From Propionibacterium sp. (GTDB lineage: Bacteria > Actinomycetota > Actinomycetes > Propionibacteriales > Propionibacteriaceae): a stretch of 64,000 bases of DNA. Below, one piece after another: positions 47,705-59,348 of this stretch. How positions within the stretch are numbered: position 1 is the stretch's first letter; the number at the start of each line of letters is the position of its first letter. The position numbers were made by a program, and so were the translations under genes. The DNA lies in NCBI GenBank assembly GCA_012517405.1, contig JAAYVB010000044.1, forward strand, positions 86,950-150,949. The letters run 5' to 3'. The notes under the pieces are model-generated. The model ran no database searches. It saw only the letters and a list, made by a program, of their open reading frames with translations, and was not told the DNA's origin.

Positions 47705-48401
47705 GATCAAGGACCTGCAGGTGAGCTTCGGCGGTATCCACGCGCTCAAGGGCATCTCGCTGCGGGTGGAGGAAGGCGAGATCGTCACGCTCATCGGCGC
47801 CAACGGTGCCGGAAAGACGACCACGCTGCGCACCGCCTCCGGTCTGGAACGTCCCGACTCGGGTTCGGTCTGGCTGAACGGTCAGGACATCACGAGGGTC
47901 TCCGCGCAGGACCGGGTGAAGCGTGGTCTGATCCAGGTGCCCGAGGGACGCCGGGTCTTCCCGATGATGAGCGTGCTGGAGAACCTCGAACTGGGGGCCT
48001 TCCTGCGGCGCGATCGGGCTCAGACTGCCAAGGACATGGATGAGGTCTTCGGACGCTTCCCGGTGCTCGCCGATCGTCGTCAGCAGCCCGCGGGCACGCT
48101 GTCAGGCGGTGAACAGCAGATGCTGGCGATGGGGCGGGCGCTGATGGCCTCACCCAAGGTGCTGCTGATGGATGAGCCGTCGATGGGTCTGGCGCCGCTG
48201 TTCGTCCAGGAGATCTTCAACATCATCGCGAACATCAATGCCACCGGCACCACGATCCTGCTCGTCGAGCAGAACGCGAATATGGCTTTACAGGTGGCCA
48301 GTCGCGCGTATGTCATGGAGACGGGCAAGATAGTGCTCAGCGGGGATTCCGCAAAACTCCTGGCGACCGATGAAGTGCGCCAGGCATATCTGGGAGGTTG
48401 A
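47697..48401 (+). CDS. livF: branched-chain amino-acid ABC transporter ATP-binding protein LivF
   Basis: ATPase of 234 residues. Walker A GANGAGKTTTLRTASG, LivF-typical VPEGRRVFPMMSVLENLELG, signature LSGGEQQMLAMGRAL, Walker B LLMDEPSMGLAPLF. ATG 47697 overlaps livG by 8 bases in another frame. The next gene starts four bases after its stop. Confidence 0.95.
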
Positions 48402-48404
48402 TCA

Positions 48405-49046
48405 ATGTTCGTCAGATGGCGGATGACGGCTCACCCGTTCACTGTCAGCCCTTCGACGACCGTGCCTGAGGCCGTGGAGATGATGCAGACGCACAATGTG
48501 CGCAAGCTACCCGTGGTCTCCGAGGGACGCCTGGTCGGGATCATCTCCCAATCGGATATCGACCGAGCGTCGCCCTCGATGGCGACGTCGTTCAGTGCCG
48601 GGGAACTGGTGTACCTGTTTTCGAAGCTCAAGGTTTCGAAAGTGATGACCCGTGACCCGATCACGATCGGCCCGGACGCGCTGCTGGAGCAGGCCGCGAT
48701 CGTGATGCGGGATCGCAAGATCGAGATACTGCCGGTCCTCGAGGATGGCGAGCTTGTCGGAGTCATCACCGAATCCGACCTGCTGGACGCGTTCATCGAT
48801 CTCAACGGTGCCCGGATGAACGGCACCCGCTTGGTCATCGAGGCTGACGACCAGCCCGGCGTGATGGCCAGACTTGCCTCCATCACCGGCGCGGTGCGTA
48901 CCAACATCACGCACATCGCGGTCTATCGTGGTGGTCTCGAACGTAGTCTCGTCGTTCTGGGCGTGAACACCCTCAACACTGTCGATCTCGAGCGGCAGAT
49001 CGCCGATGCCGGGTTTACGCTGAAGTACCGGCTACGCAACGAGTGA
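48405..49046 (+). CDS. CBS-pair plus ACT domain protein (AcuB-like)
   Basis: Protein of 213 residues. Two CBS motifs (about 1-60 and 75-135; MTAHPFTVSPSTTVPEAVEMMQ and VMTRDPITIGPDALLEQAAIVM) bind adenine nucleotides in this superfamily. A C-terminal ACT domain (about 140-210, LVIEADDQPGVMARLASITG) commonly binds amino acids. No membrane span. Four bases after livF, it is very likely in the same operon, so it may sense cellular energy and the transported amino acid; the direct partner is unknown. Confidence 0.85.
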   Translation: MFVRWRMTAHPFTVSPSTTVPEAVEMMQTHNVRKLPVVSEGRLVGIISQSDIDRASPSMATSFSAGELVYLFSKLKVSKVMTRDPITIGPDALLEQAAIVMRDRKIEILPVLEDGELVGVITESDLLDAFIDLNGARMNGTRLVIEADDQPGVMARLASITGAVRTNITHIAVYRGGLERSLVVLGVNTLNTVDLERQIADAGFTLKYRLRNE

Positions 49047-49070
49047 ACGTGGTCGACTGAGGAGGTACCC

Positions 49071-50243
49071 GTGCGGCGCCCCATGCTCTTGGTGACCGGT
49101 CTGCTCACCGGTCTGGCATTGCTGACAGGCTGCGACTCCACTGTCGGGACTCAACAGCATCTTGGTGACACCGTTCGGCTCGGCGTCAACGTGGAGCAGT
49201 CCGGTGACCTGGCGTCCTACGGGGATTCGATGACCAAAGGCATCCAGGTGGCGGTTGACCAGGCCAATTCGTCGGGGGGCGTTCGCGGGCGCCAGATCCA
49301 GCTGATCACGATGGACAACCAGGGCAATTCCGGCAAGGCGGTGGCCACGGCGACCACGTTGATGAGCCAGCAGCGCGCCTTGTCAGTCATCGGTCCGGTC
49401 AGCGATGGGCTGTTCGCACTCACGTTGCCGGTGGCCGACCATCAGCAGATACCGGTCATCTCGGGTTCCGCATGCGATGCGAACAGATTGAACGACGAGA
49501 ACGGCAAGGTGTACCAGTTCGGGTTCCGCACCTGCTTGGGCCTCGACCAGCAGGGTGCTGCGATGGCGACGTTTGCGCATTCGAATCTGGCGGCGTCCAC
49601 CGCTGCCGTCTTCCGCACCGCGGACACGGGCTTCGCCAACGAATTCGCGGACGCATTCACCGACGCATTCACCGCCGACGGAGGCACAGTCGGCGTCCAG
49701 GACGCGTTTCCTGCGGGGGAGACGGACTACTCACGATTCGTGGACATCATGAGGAGCAGTCCCACCGATGTCGTATACGTCGCCGCACAGGCGCCGGAGG
49801 CTGCCAGCCTGATCCGCACCTTGCGCGAGGCCGGCATCGACAACCCGATCCTTGCCAGTGGCGACATGAACGCCCCGGCGGCCAGCGAGATCGCCGGGCC
49901 GGATGCGCTGAACCGCGTCTATTTCGTCTCGCAGTTCAGCGCGCTGGACACCGACAACGCGGTCGCGCAGAACTTCCTCAACGCCTACCGGCAGGCCTAC
50001 GGAGCCGATCCCGATACGCACGCCGCGATGGCTTACGATGCCATCCTGCTGGCCATCTACGGTATTGACCGCGCCGATGAACTGACCGGTATCAACGTGC
50101 AACGTGCCCTGGCGACGGCCCGCAACATCGACGGTGCGGGCGGCAAGTTCAGCATCGGCCAAGGTCATCAGGTCGTCAAGGATGCTCTGGTGGTGGAACT
50201 CGCCGACGGGGCACCGGTCTCGGTCACGCACGTCGCACCGTAG
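49071..50243 (+). CDS. second Liv-type substrate-binding lipoprotein
   Basis: Exported lipoprotein of 390 residues with signal MRRPMLLVTGLLTGLALLTGC (lipobox LLTGC). The binding domain begins VRLGVNVEQSGDLASYGDSMTKGIQVAVDQAN and is clearly homologous to the first binding protein of the operon (43819). AGGAGG precedes a GTG start, 24 bases after the CBS-ACT gene. It probably presents a different ligand to the same LivHMGF permease. It converges with yigZ. Confidence 0.88.
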   Translation: MRRPMLLVTGLLTGLALLTGCDSTVGTQQHLGDTVRLGVNVEQSGDLASYGDSMTKGIQVAVDQANSSGGVRGRQIQLITMDNQGNSGKAVATATTLMSQQRALSVIGPVSDGLFALTLPVADHQQIPVISGSACDANRLNDENGKVYQFGFRTCLGLDQQGAAMATFAHSNLAASTAAVFRTADTGFANEFADAFTDAFTADGGTVGVQDAFPAGETDYSRFVDIMRSSPTDVVYVAAQAPEAASLIRTLREAGIDNPILASGDMNAPAASEIAGPDALNRVYFVSQFSALDTDNAVAQNFLNAYRQAYGADPDTHAAMAYDAILLAIYGIDRADELTGINVQRALATARNIDGAGGKFSIGQGHQVVKDALVVELADGAPVSVTHVAP

Positions 50244-50248
50244 CCCAC

Positions 50249-50917
50249 TCAATCCAGATCGCGCCAGATCTGCTCGCCGATCGCGGGCTTCGCGCCGCCG
50301 GCCGTGATCGCGGCCAACGAGGTCATCGCGGCGCGTAGATCTTCGGGTTCGTCCGCGACGGCGATCCTCAGCTGAACCTCGTCGGCCTGATAGTCAACGG
50401 ATTCGACGCGGCAGCCTTGAGCACGCAACCTGCTCTCGGTCCGCGCTGCCTCAGCGATCGGCAGCGCCAGGCCGATCAGCCGCATCCGCTGCCGGCCGAC
50501 CAGCCGCGCGTTGTCGAGCACAGCCGCGGCCGCCTCCGAGTAGGCCTGCACGAGTCCGCCCGCACCCAGCTTGATGCCCCCGAAGTAGCGCACCACAGCG
50601 ACGGTGACATCGGAGAGTTCGGTCCGACCCGGCGAGGTCTGCCGGGCGATAATCGCCTTGAGGATCGGGGTGCCCGCGGTTCCGGCCGGCTCGCCGTCGT
50701 CGCTGGAACGCTGGATCCTGCGATCCGGTTCCACGACGAAGGCGTGACAGACATGCCGGGCCTCACGGTGGGCACGGCGCACCTCGGCCAGAAAATCGCG
50801 CGCCTGGTCCTCGTCGGCGGTACGGCTCGCATACCCCAAGAAGCGCGACTTCTTGATCTCGATCTGCGACGTGGGGCGGCTACCTTGCCTCAGCACCACG
50901 TAATGGCTGAGGCTCAT
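50249..50917 (-). CDS. yigZ: YigZ/IMPACT family protein
   Basis: Protein of 222 residues. The UPF0029/IMPACT domain reads SQIEIKKSRFLGYASRTADEDQARDFL, CHAFVVEPDRRIQRSSDDGEPAGTAGTPIL and VAVVRYFGGIKLGAGGLVQAYSEAA, with a C-terminal DUF1949-type ferredoxin-like domain. The bacterial function is unclear. Its ATG 50917 overlaps the yaaA stop (ATGA). Confidence 0.9.
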   Translation of the reverse strand: MSLSHYVVLRQGSRPTSQIEIKKSRFLGYASRTADEDQARDFLAEVRRAHREARHVCHAFVVEPDRRIQRSSDDGEPAGTAGTPILKAIIARQTSPGRTELSDVTVAVVRYFGGIKLGAGGLVQAYSEAAAAVLDNARLVGRQRMRLIGLALPIAEAARTESRLRAQGCRVESVDYQADEVQLRIAVADEPEDLRAAMTSLAAITAGGAKPAIGEQIWRDLD

Positions 50918-51699
50918 GCTGCCTGCGGACGAACGAAAACCGGCTGGGTCGGGGTAGAGACCTGCGGATCGTAGTGGTAGCCCTCGGCATCGAACTCGCG
51001 GATCTTCCGGAGGCTGCGCACCCGATTGATGACCAGCCATCCCGCCATCGCGCCCCGCGCGTATTTCGCGTAGAACGACACCATCCGGCGTTCGCCGCTC
51101 GGCGTGATCTCCTCGAAGCGCGGCGAGATGATCGGTGCGCCGATGACGCGTGGGTTGATCACCCCGAAGTACTCCTGGGACGCCAGATTGATGACCGCAT
51201 CGCTGCCCGGTGCGTCCATCAGATCGGCTCGTAGCAGTTCGCTGGGCAGGTCACCCCAATACTCGTAGAGATCGCGGCCGCGCCCGGTGGTCAGCGCGGT
51301 GCCCATTTCCAACCGGTAGGGCTGGATGAGGTCGAGCGGACGCAGCACGCCGTACAGGCCGGAGAGAATGCGGATCGTCTTCTGCGCCTCGGTGAAATCG
51401 CGCTCACCGAACCGGCTCGCAGCGGCCATTCCCCGATAGACGTCCCCGTTGAAGGCAAGGATCGCAGCCCGGGCGTTCCCGGGGGTGAACGGTGTCTCGA
51501 AGTCGCGGTAGCGAGCCGCATTGAGCACTGCGAGGTCGTCCGAGATCTTCATCAGCCGGGCCAGCTCATCGGGAGACTTCGTGCGCAACACCTCGATGAG
51601 CTCCTCGGAGCGATCAAGCAACCGCGGCATGGTGTGTTTTCGGGTGACCGGACGTGAGGTGAAGTCGAGACTCTTGGCAGGGGAGAGAAGCACCAGCAT
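50914..51699 (-). CDS. yaaA: peroxide stress protein YaaA (DUF328)
   Basis: Protein of 261 residues that lowers the effect of hydrogen peroxide, by limiting free iron in E. coli. It begins MLVLLSPAKSLDF and has the family KTIRILSGLYGVLRPLDLIQPYRLEMGT and VINLASQEYF, then RMVSFYAKYARGAMAGW. It overlaps yigZ at its end. The 194-base region up to the UvrA gene holds only an inverted repeat TGTGA-N8-TCACA at 51847-51864. Confidence 0.93.
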   Translation of the reverse strand: MLVLLSPAKSLDFTSRPVTRKHTMPRLLDRSEELIEVLRTKSPDELARLMKISDDLAVLNAARYRDFETPFTPGNARAAILAFNGDVYRGMAAASRFGERDFTEAQKTIRILSGLYGVLRPLDLIQPYRLEMGTALTTGRGRDLYEYWGDLPSELLRADLMDAPGSDAVINLASQEYFGVINPRVIGAPIISPRFEEITPSGERRMVSFYAKYARGAMAGWLVINRVRSLRKIREFDAEGYHYDPQVSTPTQPVFVRPQAA

Positions 51700-51893
51700 T
51701 CTTCAACGCTACTGGATGATCCGGTGGCCTCTGCCGGTGAGAAATCAGTGCGGAAAAACGCCTGGCCAGAATGCCTGCTATCGGCGATTCGCTTTTCTTG
51801 CGTGACCGCACAGCAGGCTCGCCTGGGAATCGCCGGTTATCGTAGGTGTGAAGTTGAACTCACAACCATCTGGGGCAGCGAGGACGAACACCG

Positions 51894-54266
<2,373 letters not shown>

Positions 54267-54302
54267 CCCAACGCAGATGGTCGGCAGCTCTACGCTTGCG
54301 TC

Positions 54303-54923
54303 ATGAATGACATTGCGTTCGGAATACTCGCCATCGCCGTGGGCTTGCTCTTCTGCTTCTTCGGCGCGACCATGCTCCGGCTGACGATCACCATCTGGGG
54401 CGCTTTCGCCGGCTTCTCGTTGGGGGCCGGAGTCATCGCGGGCTGGTTCGGTCAGAGCTTCCTGGCGACCACCGCAGGCTGGGTAGTCGGCCTGATCATG
54501 GCCATCGTGTTTGCCTGGCTCGCCTACGCCTACTACGCGGTGGCGGTGCTCATCGCAACCGCCTCGCTGGGCTTCGCGGCGGGTGCCGCGCTGATGGCCG
54601 CGCTGGGCGTCACCTGGAACTGGCTGATCATCCTGGTCGCGATCGTCGTCGCGGTCGGTATCGGCGTGGCCGCCCTGACCGTCAACATGCCGGCAGTGCT
54701 ACTGATCGTGTTGTCCACGTTGGGTGGTGCCTCGGTCGCTGTGAGCGGTCTGATGCTGGTGCTCGGCGTTCTCACCATCGCCGACCTCACCGATCCGGCG
54801 GTCACCGCCAATCCGGCGCACGGCTGGTGGTGGACCGTGGTGTACATCGTCTTGGCGGTGCTCGGCGTCACCGTCCAGACTCGCAAGTCGCGCAGATGGC
54901 AGAGCGACGCCTGGGCGCACTGA
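54303..54923 (+). CDS. DUF4203-type membrane protein
   Basis: Protein of 206 residues with seven or so spans, glycine-rich helices such as LRLTITIWGAFAGFSLGAGVIAG and FAAGAALMAALGVTWNWLIIL, consistent with DUF4203/TM7-like proteins of unknown role. The C-terminus is cytoplasmic and basic (QTRKSRRWQSDAWAH). A TACGCT box lies six nt before the ATG. The following 109 bases are AT-rich. Confidence 0.8.
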   Translation: MNDIAFGILAIAVGLLFCFFGATMLRLTITIWGAFAGFSLGAGVIAGWFGQSFLATTAGWVVGLIMAIVFAWLAYAYYAVAVLIATASLGFAAGAALMAALGVTWNWLIILVAIVVAVGIGVAALTVNMPAVLLIVLSTLGGASVAVSGLMLVLGVLTIADLTDPAVTANPAHGWWWTVVYIVLAVLGVTVQTRKSRRWQSDAWAH

Positions 54924-55032
54924 TCGCCGTTGTAGTAACTGTCCGATAAGCCACATTATGTCAAATAGCGTTTGTTGGACGATATACCCCTGGACGGTAT
55001 CTGAATCAGTGCACTTCCCCGCCGCTGAGAAG
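54924..55032. other. AT-rich intergenic region between convergent genes
   Basis: This 109-base stretch is visibly richer in A and T than the flanking genes. It contains an imperfect inverted repeat, GATATACC...GGTATC (54980-55003 approximately), that could act as a transcription end. I see no open frame or RNA motif in it. Confidence 0.35.
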
Positions 55033-56940
55033 CTAGCGCTTTCCTGACGGAATCAACCGAGCCGAGTTCAAGATGAACGCCGACTCACTGCCGACGTGGA
55101 CGACAGCAGCTGCCAGCGGGCCGAGCACGCCGGTGGCGGCCATCGCCATGCCAATCAGATCGACGGCGATGGTTCCCACGAAGTTCGTCATGATGATGCC
55201 GCGGGTGCGACGCGCTGTGTGGATCGCCTGAGTGAGATCGCCCAGATCCGAACTCACCAGCACCACATCGGCGCTCTCGCGCGCAACATGGGTGCCGTTG
55301 CCCATCGCGATGCCGACATTGGCCTGCATGAGGGCGGGCGCGTCGTTGATGCCGTCGCCAACCATCGCAACTGTGCTACCCGATGCGCGCAATCGCTCGA
55401 CCAGATCGACCTTCCCGGCCGGCAGCAGCCCGGCATGCACCTCGTCGATGCCCAGGCGCCGGGCCACGGCCTCGGCGCTCGGCTGCGAATCTCCGGTCAT
55501 CATGATGACCCGCAGCCCCAGCTTGCGCAGGTCAGCCACACACGCTGCCGCCGAATCCCGCACCTCATCGGCAAGCTCGATCGTGCCCGCATACGAGCCG
55601 TCGATCGATACGTGAACCATGGTGCCCTGTCCCTGGCTCACCGGCGCGGCCGGCGCAGGCACCAGGGCCGTCGTCCCGGCCAGCACGCGGTGGCCGTCGA
55701 CCAGCGCCGAGACGCCCTGGCCCGGTCGATACTCGAATTCGGACGGCGCGCCGGGCTGAAGACCTCGTTCGCGCGCGTGACCGACGATCGCCTGCCCGAT
55801 CGGATGCTCCGAATACGACTCCGCCGAGGCAACCGCAGCGAGCAGATGATCGCCATCGACTCCCTCACTTGCAGTGACGGCGGTGACCGCGGGCTCGCCC
55901 TTGGTCAGCGTCCCGGTCTTGTCGAAGACCACGACCCGCACTGCGGACAACTCCTCGAGATGGCTGCCGTCCTTGATGAAGGTACCGGCGCGCGCGGTCT
56001 GCCCGATCGCACCCAGCAGGGCCAGCGGCGTACCGGCCGCTACCCCGCACGCCCCCGCCACGATGATCACCGAGATGGTGGCCGTGAGATCACGGGTGAT
56101 CAGATAGGTCAGCGCGGCACCACCGAGCGCCAGATACACCAGCCAGCCCGCGAGCCGATCGGCAAGCCGCTGAATCGGCGCCTGGGAGTTCTGCGCCGCG
56201 CTGATTGCCGCGACGATCTGCCCGTACGAGGACTCCGCGCCGACCCGCTCGGCACGAAGCGCGACGGCTCCACTGTGATTGATTGAGCCCGCATAGACCT
56301 GACTGCCCTGCGAGACGTCAACCGGCAGCGGTTCTCCGGTGATCCGTGACTCGTCGACGCTGGAATTGCCCTCCAACACCACCCCGTCCACCGGGATACG
56401 TCCGCCCGGCAGCACCATGACGACGTCTCCCACCGCCAGCTCATCGCGGTGCACGCTGCGCAGCTGACCATCGCGACGCACCTGCACCGAATCAGGCAGG
56501 AAGTTCATCAACTCGCCCAGGGCGTCGCGCCCGCGATCCATCGAGAGATCCTCCAAGATCTCGGCAGCCAGCACGAAGACCGTGATGACCAGCGCGGTCA
56601 CCCACTCGCCTATCGCAGCGGCCGCCACCAGCGCGATGAACATCGACAGCTCCATGCTCATCCGACGCGCCCGCAGCGCCGCCCAAACCTCGACGACGAT
56701 CGGCCAGCAGCCGATCACCAGGCCGACCGCCGCCAATGGCGCACTGATCCACCACGGCGCCTGCAGCCAGGACGCAACGAGCACCACCACCGCCAGACCG
56801 CCCACCACACCCAGACGGACGAGATCCTCGCGGTCGATCCGCTGCCACAGCTCGCCGGCACTTCGCGGCTGGTACTCGGTTACCACACTCCCCTGCTCAA
56901 CCTCCTCGGTCTGCTGCAAGGATGCTGCCGGTTTGATCAT
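55033..56940 (-). CDS. heavy-metal translocating P1B-type ATPase
   Basis: Metal-transporting ATPase of 635 residues. It lacks an N-terminal HMA domain; the first about 45 residues are polar. Motifs: actuator SRITGEPLPVD, phosphorylation site FDKTGTLTKGEP, the family His-Pro in SYSEHPIGQAIV and MVGDGINDAPALMQANVGIAM. The membrane metal site, CPC in most members, reads GACGVAAGTPLALLGA, a variant of one P1B subgroup, so the metal is not predictable. It is divergent from arsR-CDF, implying metal detoxification or homeostasis. The start at ATG 56940 is the last in frame before the intergenic operator. Confidence 0.9.
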   Translation of the reverse strand: MIKPAASLQQTEEVEQGSVVTEYQPRSAGELWQRIDREDLVRLGVVGGLAVVVLVASWLQAPWWISAPLAAVGLVIGCWPIVVEVWAALRARRMSMELSMFIALVAAAAIGEWVTALVITVFVLAAEILEDLSMDRGRDALGELMNFLPDSVQVRRDGQLRSVHRDELAVGDVVMVLPGGRIPVDGVVLEGNSSVDESRITGEPLPVDVSQGSQVYAGSINHSGAVALRAERVGAESSYGQIVAAISAAQNSQAPIQRLADRLAGWLVYLALGGAALTYLITRDLTATISVIIVAGACGVAAGTPLALLGAIGQTARAGTFIKDGSHLEELSAVRVVVFDKTGTLTKGEPAVTAVTASEGVDGDHLLAAVASAESYSEHPIGQAIVGHARERGLQPGAPSEFEYRPGQGVSALVDGHRVLAGTTALVPAPAAPVSQGQGTMVHVSIDGSYAGTIELADEVRDSAAACVADLRKLGLRVIMMTGDSQPSAEAVARRLGIDEVHAGLLPAGKVDLVERLRASGSTVAMVGDGINDAPALMQANVGIAMGNGTHVARESADVVLVSSDLGDLTQAIHTARRTRGIIMTNFVGTIAVDLIGMAMAATGVLGPLAAAVVHVGSESAFILNSARLIPSGKR

Positions 56941-57023
56941 GCCCCATGCATAGCACCATCAGCGCCCGATCCGGACGCATTCCGAAATCAATAAGTAACG
57001 AAAATGTAGCCCGCGACACATGC

Positions 57024-57047
57024 ACATCTGTTCAGATGTTGCGATAA
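57024..57047 (+). promoter_or_regulatory. ArsR-type operator and -10 box of the arsR-CDF operon
   Basis: ACATCTG (57024-57030), TT, CAGATGT (57033-57039) is a perfect 7-2-7 inverted repeat in the 114-base divergent region. It is next to GATAAT (57042-57047), which ends seven nt before GTG 57055, so the repressor would cover the promoter. ArsR/SmtB sites have this ATnnTT/AAnnAT-like palindromic character; which metal releases it is unknown. Confidence 0.65.
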
Positions 57048-57054
57048 TGGAGAC

Positions 57055-57372
57055 GTGCAGATGCCCCAGACGGACGAGATCGCCAGGGTGGCAGCGCTCT
57101 TCAAGCTGATGAGCGACCCCACCCGCACCCGACTGCTCTACGCGCTGCTGGAGGCCGGCGAACTGTACGTCAGCGATCTCGCCGCCACCACCGGCACCAG
57201 TGAATCCACCGTCTCTCAGGCGCTGCGCATGCTGCGGGCTTCCGGGATCGTGACCGGTCGTCGCGATGGACGCAAGATCTGGTACCGGCTTTCCGACGAG
57301 CACGTCCGCGAGTTGCTCAATGTCACTTTGGAGCACACCCACCACCACCCCGGAGATGAGGATCCAGCATGA
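57055..57372 (+). CDS. ArsR/SmtB family metalloregulator
   Basis: Winged-helix repressor of 105 residues. The core reads RVAALFKLMSDPTRTRLLYALLEAGELYVSDLAATTGTSESTVSQALRMLRASGIVTGRRDGRKIWYRL, cut here to motif: DPTRTRLLYAL, TSESTVSQALRML, GRRDGRKIWY. The C-terminal HTHHHPGDED is a likely metal-binding tail, as in nickel/cobalt or zinc sensors. GTG 57055 fits the GATAAT box; ATG 57061 is an alternative two codons in. ATGA overlap couples it to the CDF gene. Confidence 0.9.
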   Translation: MQMPQTDEIARVAALFKLMSDPTRTRLLYALLEAGELYVSDLAATTGTSESTVSQALRMLRASGIVTGRRDGRKIWYRLSDEHVRELLNVTLEHTHHHPGDEDPA

Positions 57373-58268
57373 GTGGTCACCATCACTCCTCCTCCCACGC
57401 GGTCTCGGCAGCGGGCAAACACCGCTCGAGGCTGGCCATCACCTTTGCGCTGGTTGCCGGTTTCTTCGCCGTCGAGCTGATCGCTGCGCTCAGGTCAGGC
57501 TCGCTGGCATTGCTCGGCGATGCGGGCCACATGGCCGCCGACGTGACGACACTGGGCGCCGCACTTCTGGCGCTGCATCTGGCGCCTCTGCGTGACAAGC
57601 GCGGACGCCGCACCTTCGGCAACTACCGGGTTGAGGTCTTCGCGTCCGGGCTGGCCGTGCTCATCATGCTCGGGGTGGCGATCTTCATCACGGTCGAAGC
57701 GATCGGCCGCTTCGGCAGCGCTGTCGAACCGGCCTCCGGAATCATGCTGGCCGTCGGCATCCTCGGACTTGTCATCAACGTTGTCAGCATGCTGCTGCTG
57801 CGCCGGGGATCGTCCGAGAGCCTGAACGTCAAGGGCGCCTACCTGGAGGTGCTCGCTGACGCCCTTGGTTCGATCGGTGTCATTGCGGCCGCCGTACTTG
57901 TTTCCGTCACCGGCAGCCCCTGGTGGGATACCGTCATCGCGCTGGGTATCGCCGCATTCATCGCGGTGCGAGCCGTGATGCTCGGTCTTGAGGTACTGCG
58001 CGTGCTCGCGGAGTGCGCTCCCCCGGGCATCGAACCGGCTGAGATCCAGGTCGCCCTCGAAGACATCCCCGGAATGCTGGAGGTGCACGATCTGCATGTC
58101 TGGCAGCTGACATCCGGCATGAACGTCGCCTCCGCTCACATCGTCACCAGCGCGCCCGATACGATGCTCGCCGCCCAGCACCTGCTGCGCGACGACTTCG
58201 GCATCGCTCATGTGACCTTGCAGACCGAGTCGGCCAACCGTCGCGAGTGCGATCACACGGATTGGTGA
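57369..58268 (+). CDS. cation diffusion facilitator family transporter
   Basis: Metal:proton antiporter of 299 residues, CzcD/ZitB-like. The N-terminus MSGHHHSSSH is His-rich. Span 2 holds LLGDAGHMAADV, the usual HxxxD site. In span 5 the matching segment is AYLEVLADALGS, where most CzcD members have His (HVLGD), so the site is ExxxD; this may change metal preference. A cytoplasmic C-terminal domain follows (EVHDLHVWQLTSGM). Co-transcribed with arsR and divergent from the P1B ATPase, it exports a transition metal, most likely zinc. Confidence 0.92.
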   Translation: MSGHHHSSSHAVSAAGKHRSRLAITFALVAGFFAVELIAALRSGSLALLGDAGHMAADVTTLGAALLALHLAPLRDKRGRRTFGNYRVEVFASGLAVLIMLGVAIFITVEAIGRFGSAVEPASGIMLAVGILGLVINVVSMLLLRRGSSESLNVKGAYLEVLADALGSIGVIAAAVLVSVTGSPWWDTVIALGIAAFIAVRAVMLGLEVLRVLAECAPPGIEPAEIQVALEDIPGMLEVHDLHVWQLTSGMNVASAHIVTSAPDTMLAAQHLLRDDFGIAHVTLQTESANRRECDHTDW

Positions 58269-58361
58269 GCCTGGCACGGAACTGACAGCAACTCCCTACC
58301 CTGCCTATGGGTTCGGCGGCTACCCTCGATGTCGTAGGGGCTGACGAAAGGGCACCAATCC

Positions 58362-59342
58362 ATGCGAACCATACCGAGGCTCACTCGGGCATACCGCAAC
58401 GCCAAGGTCGTCGAGATCGACTCGTCCTCCAAAATCATCATCTTCAGCGACTCGCACCGAGGCGACGGAAGCCTGGCCGACGAGTTCCACAAAGACCGCG
58501 ACATCTTCGAAGCAGCGCTGCAGCACTACCTGGACGAGGGCTACACGCTCATCGAAGCCGGCGACAACGACGAACTGTGGGAATACCCGAAGTTCCATCA
58601 CATCATCAAAGCGAACCCTGAAGTGTTCGCCCTGCTGCGCAAGTTCCATACCAAGGGCCGTTACATGCGCATCTACGGCAATCACGACATGCAGCTGCGC
58701 GATCCCGAGTATGTCCGCCATCACCTCTATCTGCGTCTCAACCACGTCACCGGACGTGCGGAACCGCTTTTCGACGGACTGAAGGTCGAGGAGGCGGTGC
58801 TGCTGCGCCACAAGGCGTCGGGGCAAGAGATCTTGACCGTGCACGGCCATCAGGGCGATTTCTCCAACGACCAGGCATGGCGGGGGTCGATGTTCACCTT
58901 CCGCATCTTCTGGCGGCACCTGCACGCGCTGGGCATCCACAGCCCCTCCAGCCCGACCCGCAACAGCTTCCAGCGCCACAAGGTGGAACGCAACTATGTG
59001 CGCTGGATCCTCCAACACGGTACGGCGCTGATCTGCGGTCACACCCACCGCGAGCGCTTCCCGCTCGGAGAGGATGCGCCCTACTTCAACTCCGGCGCCT
59101 GTGTCTTCCCCGACTACATCACCGGCTTGGAGATCGCCAACGACTCCATCAGCCTGGTGGGTTGGCAGGTCGTTCCCGATGCCAACGGCTATCTCCATGT
59201 TGCGCCCAAGGTATTGGCAGGACCACGGCCCCTCGACGACTTCCACCTGCGTCCCGATCCCAAGCCGCATCGTCGCCCGAACCGCTCGATGGACCAATCG
59301 CGCAAGGTCGAGCAAGCATCCAGTCACCCGAGTCTGCTCTGA
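58362..59342 (+). CDS. metallophosphoesterase
   Basis: Calcineurin-like phosphoesterase of 326 residues. Metal ligands in order: IFSDSHRGDG (about 27-36), EAGDNDELW, GNHDMQ, VHGHQGD and CGHTHRE. The insertion with FTFRIFWRHLHALG (about 180-200) and basic tail (PHRRPNRSMDQSRK) may associate with membrane. The substrate is unknown; members of this branch act on UDP-sugar lipids or nucleotides. It is monocistronic; the 93 bases before it hold no clear promoter. Confidence 0.85.
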   Translation: MRTIPRLTRAYRNAKVVEIDSSSKIIIFSDSHRGDGSLADEFHKDRDIFEAALQHYLDEGYTLIEAGDNDELWEYPKFHHIIKANPEVFALLRKFHTKGRYMRIYGNHDMQLRDPEYVRHHLYLRLNHVTGRAEPLFDGLKVEEAVLLRHKASGQEILTVHGHQGDFSNDQAWRGSMFTFRIFWRHLHALGIHSPSSPTRNSFQRHKVERNYVRWILQHGTALICGHTHRERFPLGEDAPYFNSGACVFPDYITGLEIANDSISLVGWQVVPDANGYLHVAPKVLAGPRPLDDFHLRPDPKPHRRPNRSMDQSRKVEQASSHPSLL

Positions 59343-59348
59343 CGGACC

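Noticed and set aside
51847..51864. CRP/GlxR binding site upstream of the UvrA gene
   Set aside because: The arms TGTGA and TCACA are right but the spacer is 8, not the 6 required by CRP/GlxR sites. Kept only as an unassigned inverted repeat.
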